64,000 bases of DNA from Streptomyces sp. HUAS CB01 (lineage in GTDB: Bacteria; Actinomycetota; Actinomycetes; Streptomycetales; Streptomycetaceae). The DNA lies in NCBI RefSeq assembly GCF_030406905.1, contig NZ_CP129137.1, positions 6,975,501 to 7,039,500 of the forward strand. Direction: 5' to 3'. The translations under genes were made by a program, and so were the position numbers. Positions 25,494 through 33,927 of this stretch are shown piece after piece; within the stretch, counting starts at the first letter, position 1, and every line of letters starts with the position of its first letter. Below the pieces are notes generated by a model. That model saw only the letters and a program-made list of their open reading frames with translations. It made no database searches and was not told the origin of the DNA.

Positions 25494-26720
25494 ATGGGAC
25501 ACGTCTTCGCTCCGGCCGTGCCGTCCGCGAAACCGGCGGACGACTCGCCCTTCCGCGCGCCGTCGACGGGCCGCATGATCGGCCTCGACCTCGCCCGCGG
25601 ACTGGCGATCCTGGGCATGTTCGCCGCGCACGTCGGTCCCGATCCGTCGGTGGGCGGACCGCTCGGCTGGGTCATGGAGGTGGCGCGCGGCCGTTCGTCC
25701 GCGCTGTTCGCGCTGCTGGCCGGCTTCACCCTGGTCCTCCTGACGGGCCGCCCGCAGCCGCGCACGGGGCGCGGCGGCCGCCAGGCGATCGGACGGGTCC
25801 TCATCCGTGCCGCCGTCCTGATGGCCCTGGGGTACGCACTGGTCCTGCTGGACACCGACGTCGACGTGATCCTGTCCTTCTACGGGCTGCTCTTCGTGCT
25901 GGCCCTCCCGCTGTACCGGCTGAGCGCCAGGACCCTCACGCTGATCGCCGCCTCGACCGCCCTGGTCATGCCCCAGGTTCTGTACGGGCTCAGAGCCGCG
26001 GCCGACGTCGGGGACCGGTCCGATGTCGTCGTCGGCCTGGACCCCCTCGCACGGCTCACCGGCTCGGACGGCCTCCTGGAACTCTTCGTGACGGGTGAGT
26101 ACCCGGCGCTGACGTGGTTCTCCTTCGTCGTGGCCGGTATGGCGGTGGCCAGGCTCGACCTCACGCGACGCGACGTGCTCACGAAGCTGGCCGGCACCGG
26201 TGCGGCGCTCGCGGTGATCGGTTACGGGGGATCGTGGCTGGCCCTGCACGCGGTCCCGGGCGCCCTGGCGGGGGTGAGCGCGGCCACGGACGGGGGCCCC
26301 GCCGCCTCGGCGTGGTGGTCCGACGCGGTCGGCGAGGAGTTCGCCCCCGGGCACCCGGCCTGGCTGCTGGTGGCCTCCCCGCACAGTCAGACGACCTGGT
26401 CCATCGTCGGCAACCTGGGCGTCGCGCTGGCCGTCCTCGCCGGCTGCTTCCTCGCCGTACGCCTCGCCGGCCCCCGCGTCCGGCTCCTCGCACCGCTCGC
26501 CGCGGTCGGCTCGATTTCCCTGACCGCCTACGTCGCCCACATCATGGCCATCCGTTTGCTGGGTACGTTCGACGGTGACGAGTGGGCCGCGCTGCCGGTC
26601 CTCCTCGGGTTCGCGGTCGTGGCCATGGGGTCGGCGCTCCTGTGGACCCGCTTCTTCCGGCGAGGCCCGCTGGAGTACCTGCTGTACAGCGCCACCAAGC
26701 CCGCCCGCCGGATCACATGA
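25494..26720 (+). CDS. HGSNAT/DUF418-like membrane acyltransferase
   Basis: A 408-residue protein with about ten membrane segments. The start region GLDLARGLAILGMFAAHVG matches the catalytic first segment of the heparan-alpha-glucosaminide N-acetyltransferase-like family, with the conserved LDxxRGLAxxGM and a His (residue about 41). The C-terminal block SISLTAYVAHIM and the following PLEYLLYSATKP are the conserved end of DUF418-type proteins. Such proteins are thought to move acyl groups across the membrane. Divergence from a carrier-domain synthetase that also has acyltransferase-like parts hints at a shared pathway; unproven. ATG start, weak ribosome site. Confidence 0.82.
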   Translation: MGHVFAPAVPSAKPADDSPFRAPSTGRMIGLDLARGLAILGMFAAHVGPDPSVGGPLGWVMEVARGRSSALFALLAGFTLVLLTGRPQPRTGRGGRQAIGRVLIRAAVLMALGYALVLLDTDVDVILSFYGLLFVLALPLYRLSARTLTLIAASTALVMPQVLYGLRAAADVGDRSDVVVGLDPLARLTGSDGLLELFVTGEYPALTWFSFVVAGMAVARLDLTRRDVLTKLAGTGAALAVIGYGGSWLALHAVPGALAGVSAATDGGPAASAWWSDAVGEEFAPGHPAWLLVASPHSQTTWSIVGNLGVALAVLAGCFLAVRLAGPRVRLLAPLAAVGSISLTAYVAHIMAIRLLGTFDGDEWAALPVLLGFAVVAMGSALLWTRFFRRGPLEYLLYSATKPARRIT

Positions 26721-26765
26721 CAGGTCGGCGGTGTGCCGGGCCGATCGGAGAAGGAGGTCGGGGTC

Positions 26766-27494
26766 GTGACCGTGCGACTGACGTTCCTGTGCGCAACCCC
26801 CGGGGCAGGCGGCCCTGACCCGGCCTTCGGGGACTGCGCCCTCGACGAGCGCGGCCGGCGTGGGGCCGCCTCCGTGAAAGCGGCGCTGCCGCCGTACTCC
26901 CTGGCCCTGCGGGCGCCGTCGATCCGCTGCGCGCAGACCGCCGAGGCCGTGGGCGCGGCAGCCACGCCCGAGAACGCCCTGCGGGACATCGACTACGGCA
27001 GGTGGACCGGCCGCACACGCGCGGACATCGCGGCCGGGGACCCCCACGGCCTCTCCGCCTGGCTGACGGACCCCGACGCGGCACCGCACGGGGGCGAGTC
27101 CGTCGCCGGGCTCTGCCGGCGGACGGCGGCATGGCTCGGGTCCCTCCCCGACGACGCGCGCGTGCTCGCGATCACCGAGGCGCCCGTCGTCCGCGCCGCA
27201 CTGGTCCACGTCCTGTCGGCACCCGCCCGGGCCTTCTGGCATCTGGACGTTCCGCCCCTCTCCGTGATCACCGTGACGTTGTGCGACGCCGGGGATGCCG
27301 GGCCGGGCGACCCGGCGCTCCCACGACAACGGGCGTCCGCGGCCGGCGCGGCACTCGCCGGCAGCGCGTCCGTCGGCGTGGCGTTCGGGGGACCCGCGTC
27401 CGCCGACGCCGCAGCCGTCGACGGCGCGTCCGCGGACTCGGCATCCGCGGACGCCGCATCCGTCGGCCCGGCCGTGCGGGGCACTCGCCGGTAG
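26766..27494 (+). CDS. Histidine-phosphatase-fold protein lacking catalytic His residues
   Basis: A 242-residue protein; GTG start with AAGGAGG eight bases upstream. The fold is recognisable: opening beta strand VRLTFLCATPG, ALDERGRRGAASV, APSIRCAQTAEAVG, LRDIDYGRWTGRT, HGGESVAGLCRR, DARVLAITEAPVVRAALVHVLS and FWHLDVPPLSVITV all align with phosphoglycerate-mutase-like enzymes. However, the catalytic RHG motif is replaced by C9-A10-T11, and the second catalytic His (normally V-(T/S)-H-G-G) is I136-T137-E138-A139-P140. It is therefore probably not a phosphatase. The last 70 residues are Ala/Ser/Asp-rich low complexity (SADAASVDGASADSAS-like). Function unknown. Confidence 0.75.
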   Translation: MTVRLTFLCATPGAGGPDPAFGDCALDERGRRGAASVKAALPPYSLALRAPSIRCAQTAEAVGAAATPENALRDIDYGRWTGRTRADIAAGDPHGLSAWLTDPDAAPHGGESVAGLCRRTAAWLGSLPDDARVLAITEAPVVRAALVHVLSAPARAFWHLDVPPLSVITVTLCDAGDAGPGDPALPRQRASAAGAALAGSASVGVAFGGPASADAAAVDGASADSASADAASVGPAVRGTRR

Positions 27495-27510
27495 CACGGG
27501 CATCCTCCGG

Positions 27511-27790
27511 GCATGCGGCGGGAGGGGTCGCGGTGTTCTCGGTTCGGGCGGTCCCGGGGCGCCCGTCGGCATGAGCCCCGCTGCCGTCGGGCACGGGTGT
27601 CTCCCGGGCATGCGGCGGGAGGGGTCGCGGTGTTCTCGGTTCGGGCGGTCCCGGGGCGCCCGTCGGCATGAGCCCCGCTGCCGTCGGGCACGGGTGTCTC
27701 CCGGGCATGCGGCGGGAGGGGTCGCGGTGCTCTCGGTTCGGGCGGTTCCGAGGCGCCCGTCGGCATGAGCCCCGCTGCCGTCGGGCACGG
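27511..27790. repeat. 97-bp tandem repeat, about 2.9 copies
   Basis: Copies start at 27511, 27608 and 27705, each beginning GCATGCGGCGGGAGGGGTCG. The first two are nearly identical; the third has small changes (for example GTGCTCTCGG for GTGTTCTCGG) and breaks off near 27790. The array fills the gap between the phosphatase-like gene and the convergent tetR gene. All frames are open through it in places, which produces spurious ORFs. Confidence 0.9.
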
Positions 27791-27805
27791 GCGTCCGCGG
27801 CCCCC

Positions 27806-28516
27806 TCAGCCGACCGGTGTACCCCCGCCCCGCCCGATCCGCGCCCCCAGTCCGTCGAGCAGTACCTCCAGCGCCGCCCGGAAGACCCGCTCGCCCGTCA
27901 TCGTCGCCATGTGCGCCGAGCTGCGTGCGATCGACGGGTAGCGGGCCGGATCGGCGGCCACGTACTCGCGGGTCCAGGCCGCCTCGTCGCCCGCCTGCGC
28001 CGGCGGATCCAGGGTGGCGAAGGCGGCGTCCATTCCGGACCAGGCCAGCGTGAAGTCGCCGTACACGCGGTGCAGGAGGGCCGACTGCGCGGGGTCGCAG
28101 CCGGCGTCGGCGAGGGCGGTCAGGATGTGCTCGACGATCCGCATCTCCGCCGGTCGCCGCGTGGTCCGGTACGTGGCGACGACCGCGGCCGCCGGATGCC
28201 GCAGGGCCGTCTCGCGGGTGCTGAGCGCGAGGTCCCGCAGGGTCGTCCGCCAGTCGCCCGGGGTGGGCGAGAAGGCTTCCAGGACCTCCTCGAAGAGCCG
28301 GTCGGCGAGCAGCAGATGCAGCTCGTCCTTGTCCTCGACGTGCCGGTACAGCGCCGACGGGTCCACGCCGAGCCGGGCCGCCAGCTTCCGCACGGTCAAC
28401 GCTTCCACGCCGTGTTCGTCGCAGAGCGCGAGCGCCGCGTCGACGATGATCCGCGCGTCCAGGACCACCTTGGGCGGCCGCCCCCTGCCGCGTACCGCCG
28501 CGCCATCCGATGCCAT
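27806..28516 (-). CDS. TetR family transcriptional regulator
   Basis: A 236-residue repressor-type protein. After a basic lead (RGRGRPPKV) comes the N-terminal HTH: ALALCDEHGVEALTVRKLAARLGVDPSALYRHV, given here by its two helices LAARLGVD and SALYRHV. The C-terminal ligand domain (about 90-225) is of the TetR_C type. ATG at 28516 chosen because homology starts just after; the longer frame runs into the promoter. It is divergent from an APC permease-amidohydrolase operon, which it likely represses. Confidence 0.9.
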   Translation of the reverse strand: MASDGAAVRGRGRPPKVVLDARIIVDAALALCDEHGVEALTVRKLAARLGVDPSALYRHVEDKDELHLLLADRLFEEVLEAFSPTPGDWRTTLRDLALSTRETALRHPAAAVVATYRTTRRPAEMRIVEHILTALADAGCDPAQSALLHRVYGDFTLAWSGMDAAFATLDPPAQAGDEAAWTREYVAADPARYPSIARSSAHMATMTGERVFRAALEVLLDGLGARIGRGGGTPVG

Positions 28517-28652
28517 GCGGCCGATGAGATCAGCCCGCGGCACCCCGGGGCAAGTCCGCGCCGACGCCCGGGAACATATTTTTCCCACACTGTTGACTTA
28601 ATCGGTCGGCGGGCGCTTTCCTTCCCTCACCCCGGACCGAGGAGGACCGCGC
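28517..28652. promoter_or_regulatory. tetR/permease divergent promoter with candidate operator
   Basis: The AT-richer 136-base gap contains GGGAACATATTTTTCCC (28570-28586), an imperfect palindrome with 5-bp arms, a plausible TetR operator. TTGACT at about 28593-28598 could be a -35 for the permease operon. Confidence 0.45.
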
Positions 28653-30197
28653 ATGGACGACGGCCAGACCCCCCGTCACGACGAGTTCCGCAAGACCCTC
28701 CGCACCCACCACGGCGTGATCATCGCCCTCGCCAACATCAGCCCCACCGTCTCCATCGGCATCGGGCTCGGCTTCCTCGCCGCCGTCGCCGGCACCTCGC
28801 TGCCCGCCGCGTTCCTGCTGGCCGCGCTCCCGATCCTCGCCGTCTCCGGCGGCTACGCCCGCCTCGCAGCCCGCGACCCCGACTGCGGTACCGCGTACAT
28901 CTGGGTCCGCCGCGCCCTCGGTCCCTGGACGGGCTACCTCACCGGCTGGACCGCGGTCGCCACCAACATCATGTTCCTCTCCTACGCCGGCCGGCTGACC
29001 GGACAGTTCACTCTCCAACTGGCCCATGAGGCAGGGCTGTTCAGTACGGAGTCCAGCCTCGCGGTCACCCTCACCGGCCTGCTCTGGACCGGACTCATCG
29101 CCGTCGGCGCGGTGCGCGGTGTGAAGGGCGCGACCGCCGTGCAGTCGGTGCTGCTCGGCCTGTCCGCGGTGGTCGTCCTGACGGTCGTCGGCACCGCCTT
29201 CGCCCGCGGGGACGCCGCGCCCGTACAGGCGTCCTGGTTCTCTCCGTTCGCCTTCCCCGACACGCTCACCCTGCTGAGTGCGACGGTGCTCGCCGCCTAC
29301 ATGTTCTGGGGCTGGGAGAGCGCGTTCAGCGTCGTGGAGGAGAACGCCGAGGCGCGGTCCTCGGGCCGGGCCGGCCTGATCGCGATCGTCGTCACCATGG
29401 TGTTGTTCCTGATCGGCGCGACCGGCTTCCTGCACGCGCTCACCCCGGGGCAACTCGCCGACCCCCTCGCAGGGATCACCGAACTCTCCCGCACCTTCTA
29501 CGGAACCGGCGGCGCGATCGCCGCCGTCGCCGCGATGCTCGCCGCCACCGTCGCCTGCATGCAGTCCTCGGTCATCGCCGGGTCCCGGCTCACCCTGGCG
29601 ATGGGCCGGGACGGGGTGCTCGGCCCCAGCTGGGCCCGGCTGCATCCGACCCGTCGCACCCCCGTCACCTCCACCCTGCGCACCGCCGGGCTCGCCGTCG
29701 CGCTCTCCGTGGCCGGACTCGCCGTCGGTGGACTCTCCGAAGTCGTCCTCGCGGTCGTCAACTCGGTCGGCATCCTGGTGTCGCTGATGTACGGCATCGG
29801 GGGCTGGGCGTGCGTGGTCACCTTCCGGCACGAACTGCGCGGCGGACGCCTCCGCGACGTCCTCGCCGTGGGTGTGCTGCCCGCGCTCGGGGGGACGGCG
29901 CTGCTGCTCCTCGGTGGCCTGGTCGCCCACCAGCAGTGGACGTCCGTCGACCACATGGCCTTCGACCCGGAGAACGGGCGCTTCCTCACGGCCCTCCCGC
30001 TCGGCGCCGTCCTCCTCGGCGTCCCGGCGGCCCTCTGGACCCGCTACCGCCGCAAGGCCGCCTACTTCACCGAGCCCGCGGCCCCGCTCCCACCCGCGCC
30101 CCCGTCCCCGTCATCGGCCCCGACCGCACCCGAGCCCGCACCCGAATCCCCTTCCCCGTCCCCGTCCCCGTCCCCGTCCCCTGGAGTCTCCGCATGA
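28653..30197 (+). CDS. APC family amino acid/polyamine permease
   Basis: A 514-residue transporter with about 12 membrane segments. The first segment (GVIIALANISPTVSIGIGLG) has the unwound-helix pattern of the superfamily; GTAYIWVRRALGPWTGYLTGW is the conserved helix 3 region; FWGWESAFSVVEENAEA is the conserved helix 6 region. The C-terminal 40 residues are a Pro/Ser repeat (PSPSPSPSPSPG) encoded by CCGTCC repeats. The next gene starts inside its stop codon (ATGA), so import and hydrolysis of one substrate are probably coupled. Confidence 0.9.
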   Translation: MDDGQTPRHDEFRKTLRTHHGVIIALANISPTVSIGIGLGFLAAVAGTSLPAAFLLAALPILAVSGGYARLAARDPDCGTAYIWVRRALGPWTGYLTGWTAVATNIMFLSYAGRLTGQFTLQLAHEAGLFSTESSLAVTLTGLLWTGLIAVGAVRGVKGATAVQSVLLGLSAVVVLTVVGTAFARGDAAPVQASWFSPFAFPDTLTLLSATVLAAYMFWGWESAFSVVEENAEARSSGRAGLIAIVVTMVLFLIGATGFLHALTPGQLADPLAGITELSRTFYGTGGAIAAVAAMLAATVACMQSSVIAGSRLTLAMGRDGVLGPSWARLHPTRRTPVTSTLRTAGLAVALSVAGLAVGGLSEVVLAVVNSVGILVSLMYGIGGWACVVTFRHELRGGRLRDVLAVGVLPALGGTALLLLGGLVAHQQWTSVDHMAFDPENGRFLTALPLGAVLLGVPAALWTRYRRKAAYFTEPAAPLPPAPPSPSSAPTAPEPAPESPSPSPSPSPSPGVSA

Positions 30198-31861
30198 GCA
30201 CCGCCCCCGATCTCGTCCTCCTCAACGGCACCGTGTGGACCGCCGGGCCGGCCCGCGCCCGTGCCTCGGCGCTCGCGGTCACCGGCGACCGGATCACCGC
30301 CGTCGGCAGCGACCGCGAGATACGGGAGCTCGTGGGCGCCGGTACCGAAGTCGTCGACCTGGACGGCCGGTTCGCGCTTCCCGGATTCACCGACGCGCAC
30401 GTGCACCCGGTCATCGCGGGCATCGGGATGCTCGGCTGCGACCTGTCGGGTGCGCGGGACGCCGACGCCTACAGCAGGATCATCCGCGGATACGCGGACG
30501 CGCATCCGGAAGAGGAGTGGATCGTCGGCAGCGGCTGGTCCTTCGACGCGTTCCCCGGCGGACTGCCACCGCGCGGACTGCTGGACGACGTCGTACCCGA
30601 CCGGCCCGCGTACTTCCCGGTCAGGGACGGGCACTCCGCGTGGGCCAACTCCCGCGCGCTGGCCCTGGCCGGTGTATGCCGCGACACCCCGGACCCGGCC
30701 GACGGCCGCATCGAACGCGGCCCGGACGGCGAGCCGACCGGTGTGCTGCACGAGGGTGCGATGGGCCTGGTGGGCGACCGGACCCCGCCGGTCACCGCCG
30801 CCAGGGCCCGCGCCGGACTCCTCGCCGCCCAGACGCACCTCCACTCGCTCGGCATCACCGGCTGGCAGGACGCCCTGGTCGGTGCGTACGGCGGCTACCC
30901 CGACCCCCTCGACACCTACCTCGCAGCCGACGCCGACGGATCGCTCACCGCCCGCGTCCGCGCCGCCCTCTGGTGGGACCGGGAGGCCGGCCCGGAGCAG
31001 ATCGAGTCGCTGCTCGCACGACGGGCCAAGGCGGCCGCGGGGGGCGGGAGACGGTTCACCGCGGGCAGCGTGAAGATCATGCAGGACGGGGTCGTGGAGA
31101 ACTTCACCGCCGCCATGCTGGAGCCCTACCTGGACTCCTGCGGCTGCCCCGGCGACAACCGCGGACTGTCCATGGTCGAACCGGCCCTGCTCCGTGAGGC
31201 CGCGGTGCGCCTGGACGCCGAAGGCTTCCAGATCCACTTCCACGCCCTCGGCGACCGCGCCGTCCGCGAGGCACTGGACTCCCTGGAAGCCGCCGTCGCC
31301 GCCCATGGCCACACCGGAAACCGGCACCACCTGGCCCACCTCCAGGTCGTCCACCCCGACGACATCCCGCGCTTCCGCACCCTCCGCGCCACCGCCAACA
31401 TCCAGCCGCTGTGGGCCGCCCACGAACCCGCCATGGACGACCTCACACTGCCCTTCCTCGGTGCGGAACGCGGCGCTCTGCAGTACCCCTTCGGCGCGCT
31501 CCACGCGGCGGGGGTGACGCTCGCGGCCGGCAGCGACTGGTTCGTCTCCAGCCCCGACCCGATGCACGGCATCCATGTCGCCGTGAACCGCCGGGTCTGG
31601 CCCGAGGAGCTGGGGGAGCCCGAGCCGCGACCCCCGTTCCTGCCCCACCAGCGCCTCACCCTCACCGACGCGCTCGCCGCCTACACGGCGGGCTCGGCCT
31701 GGGTGAACCACCAGGACGAGGCCGGCGTCCTCGCCCCCGGGCGGCTCGCGGACATCGCGGTCCTGGACCGCGACCCGTTCGCCGTCGACCCGGGCGAGCT
31801 GTACGGCATCCGCTGTGTGGGGACGTACGTGGGCGGCGCCCGGGTACACGCCGCGGACTGA
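30194..31861 (+). CDS. Amidohydrolase family 3 (YtcJ-like) hydrolase
   Basis: A 555-residue metal-dependent hydrolase. It has the N-terminal beta-sandwich lead (LVLLNGTVWT), the metal-binding FTDAHVHP at about residue 63, the deep-barrel segment TAGSVKIMQDGVVENFTAAM in part, the metal/catalytic HFHALGDRAVREALD, HLAHLQVVHPDD, GSDWFVSSPDPMHGI and the closing GVLAPGRLADIAVLDRDPF. Catalytic residues look intact. ATG overlaps the permease stop. Its substrate (an amide, N-acyl amino acid or cyclic imide) is not predictable. Confidence 0.9.
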   Translation: MSTAPDLVLLNGTVWTAGPARARASALAVTGDRITAVGSDREIRELVGAGTEVVDLDGRFALPGFTDAHVHPVIAGIGMLGCDLSGARDADAYSRIIRGYADAHPEEEWIVGSGWSFDAFPGGLPPRGLLDDVVPDRPAYFPVRDGHSAWANSRALALAGVCRDTPDPADGRIERGPDGEPTGVLHEGAMGLVGDRTPPVTAARARAGLLAAQTHLHSLGITGWQDALVGAYGGYPDPLDTYLAADADGSLTARVRAALWWDREAGPEQIESLLARRAKAAAGGGRRFTAGSVKIMQDGVVENFTAAMLEPYLDSCGCPGDNRGLSMVEPALLREAAVRLDAEGFQIHFHALGDRAVREALDSLEAAVAAHGHTGNRHHLAHLQVVHPDDIPRFRTLRATANIQPLWAAHEPAMDDLTLPFLGAERGALQYPFGALHAAGVTLAAGSDWFVSSPDPMHGIHVAVNRRVWPEELGEPEPRPPFLPHQRLTLTDALAAYTAGSAWVNHQDEAGVLAPGRLADIAVLDRDPFAVDPGELYGIRCVGTYVGGARVHAAD

Positions 31862-32250
31862 CCGGACCGACCACGGCCGGCGCACTCCGCGTCCTGACCC
31901 GGGCCGGTACGGGCCACGTTCTGACCTGGGCCGGTACAGGCCGTGTACTGGCCAGGGCCGGCACCCGCCGGAAGTCCCTGCACCGCGGTGTCACCGCGTC
32001 CGTGACCCGGGGCGGCGGCCACCGCCGGCCGCCGTCCCGCCGACTTGCCGGTCGCCTGCTGCCGGCCGGACGATGGACGGGGAGGCCCCCGCCGCAGGGT
32101 GGTGCCCTCGTCCCCGCCCCGGCGGCGTCTGCGGGCCGCGTGCCCGGCCCGGCACCGTGCACCACCCGGGGAGCGGTGGGGTGGCGGGGTGTCGTCGTCG
32201 GGCTGCTTCACCCGCGGGCGTTGTGCCGGACGCACGAGGCGGGAGAGAAC
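31862..32250. repeat. Intergenic region with a degenerate 27-bp tandem repeat
   Basis: Units CTGACCCGGGCCGGTACGGG..., CTGACCTGGGCCGGTACAGG... and CTGGCCAGGGCCGGCACC... begin at about 31894, 31921 and 31948. The remaining ~280 bases are GC-rich with no gene; the ribosome site GGGAGAG for the next gene lies at the right end. Confidence 0.6.
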
Positions 32251-32745
32251 ATGGCGATGGTCGGACTGTTCTGGATCACCGAGGACTCGGTGTACGTGGG
32301 CTCCCCTCCGGCGGTCGACGGGCGATGCGTCCGCCTCGACACCGAGGGGGTCGAGGCGGTCGACCCCGACGGCTCCCGCGCCTGGACGTGGGCGGATCTG
32401 CGCTCCGCGACCGTCGAGGGCGTGACCGTACGGGGAACGATCGGCGCGCGGCTGGGCCTGGCGGTGGAGGCGCTGCTCTCGGCGGGGGCGGGACTCGGCA
32501 GCGGGCCGCCGGAGATGACGCTCCGTCTGGTGACGGCCGACGCCACGGAGGACGTGCCGGTGCCGGCGGCGGCCAGTGGTTACGGTTCCGAGGAAATCGC
32601 CCTGTCCCAGTCCGTGCTGGCGCGGTTCGTGGCGGGTACGGCCGAGCCAGCGACCCTCGTGGCCTGGGGCCGGCACAACAGCGGCCGCGGCACACCGAAA
32701 CCGCGCGAGCGCGAGGAGCTCCTGCGCGCATGGGCGGAGGTGTGA
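32251..32745 (+). CDS. Uncharacterised actinomycete protein
   Basis: A 164-residue soluble protein. Start ATG with GGGAGAG upstream. The sequence suggests a beta-rich N-terminus (VGLFWITEDSVYVGSPP, then VRLDTEGVEAVDPDG and AWTWADLRSATVEG), a Gly-rich middle and a basic C-terminus (TPKPREREELLRAWAEV). Strong coding bias supports a real gene. I do not recognise a named domain. Confidence 0.7.
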   Translation: MAMVGLFWITEDSVYVGSPPAVDGRCVRLDTEGVEAVDPDGSRAWTWADLRSATVEGVTVRGTIGARLGLAVEALLSAGAGLGSGPPEMTLRLVTADATEDVPVPAAASGYGSEEIALSQSVLARFVAGTAEPATLVAWGRHNSGRGTPKPREREELLRAWAEV

Positions 32746-32868
32746 ACGGCCGGCAGTGCCCGGCTGCCGACCGCTCAACGCCCTGGCTCGGCAGCCATGT
32801 TGGCACGGCGGTCCGGCACCTGCCCGCGGAACGCCCCGGGCAGGTGCCGGACCGGACCACTCGGCGCG

Positions 32869-33642
32869 TCAGCCGCCGAACGACTCCGCGTACGCGGCGA
32901 AGGCGTACGTCGCTTCGAGGCTGCCCGGCCGGGGCGGGTCGGCAGGGTCCCAGCCCCGTTCGCGGTCGTCCCTCACCTGCGTCAGCAGCGGGCGCCACCT
33001 CGGTTCGAGGTTCCGGTACGCCCAGTCGAGGGCACCGCGCTTGGAGGCCACCCTGCCCGTGTGCAGGGAGTACAGCACGCGGCAGTAGGTCGTGACGGTG
33101 TAGCGCTGGGTCCAGGCGAGATCGAAGGACGCCCAGGTCCTGATGCCGCTCAGCACTTCCGGCAGGTCGGTACGCATCGCGTCGCGCAGCGCGTCCGGAG
33201 GCACCTCGTCCACGAGATCCGCGATCGGCGGACCGGCGAGCGTGATGCCGTGGTTCCTGAGGATCCAGCGTGTGTGCAGGCTGTTGCAGTGGCTGTCCCA
33301 GATCAGCTCACGGTGACCGTGGTCGCAGAACAGCCACGGCACACCGAGCCCGTCGATGCCCCGCAGGGAGGCGGTGTCGGCGTACGAGCCCTCGATGTGC
33401 TGGGTCCAGAAGCCCGGACGGGTCGGGATCTCGTCGTGGAGACGGCGCAGCTCCCTCGCCGCCTCCCCCTGGGGAAGCGTGGTGGTGGCGACGATGAAGT
33501 CGCAGTCGCTGTGCAGATCACCGGCACCCAGTGCGAAGGAGCCCTGGACGTAGGCGCCGACGAACGTGTCGCCGAGGATGTCGCGTACCGCGTGGGTGAA
33601 GCCGGTCAGGAGCGTATCGAGCTCCGTGAAGCGGGTGAACAT
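32869..33642 (-). CDS. Nucleotidyltransferase, aminoglycoside adenylyltransferase-like (DUF4111)
   Basis: A 257-residue protein. Residues 33-50 (QGSFALGAGDLHSDCDFI) give the GS-x(n)-D-x-D motif of the DNA polymerase beta-like nucleotidyltransferase fold; a DUF4111/AadA-like helical domain follows (SGIRTWASFDLAWTQRYTVTTYCRVLYSL, seen in parts WTQRYTVTTYCRVLY). AadA enzymes adenylate streptomycin/spectinomycin, but this is a distant relative and antibiotic modification is not established. It stands alone between hypothetical and transporter genes. Confidence 0.75.
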   Translation of the reverse strand: MFTRFTELDTLLTGFTHAVRDILGDTFVGAYVQGSFALGAGDLHSDCDFIVATTTLPQGEAARELRRLHDEIPTRPGFWTQHIEGSYADTASLRGIDGLGVPWLFCDHGHRELIWDSHCNSLHTRWILRNHGITLAGPPIADLVDEVPPDALRDAMRTDLPEVLSGIRTWASFDLAWTQRYTVTTYCRVLYSLHTGRVASKRGALDWAYRNLEPRWRPLLTQVRDDRERGWDPADPPRPGSLEATYAFAAYAESFGG

Positions 33643-33927
33643 GGGAAATCTCCGTGCCCGTTGGAAGGAAGGGACTGACGGGCGCGGCGAGAGGGAAGGG
33701 CCGTCGCCGCGCTCAGGCGCGGCGGATGCGGTTCGCGGAGAAGCAGTGGGAGGTCACGCGGCGCAACGTATCCGCTGCCGGCCGGTCCGGTCAAAGGAAT
33801 TTCCCGCTGGGGGATCCGGCCCGGGAACCGTCCGTCCGACCGTTCGTCGCGCCCGGGATACCGCTCACCGCATACGGTCGACGCGACGCCTTCTCAACTC
33901 CCCTCACCGTTCCTACCGTCCGGGATC

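Noticed and set aside
24894..27788. Long minus-strand ORF (964 residues) across the acyltransferase and phosphatase-like genes
   Set aside because: Antisense shadow created by GC bias and the 97-bp repeats. Only its last 49-56 codons, outside the plus-strand genes, are kept as a tentative small ORF.
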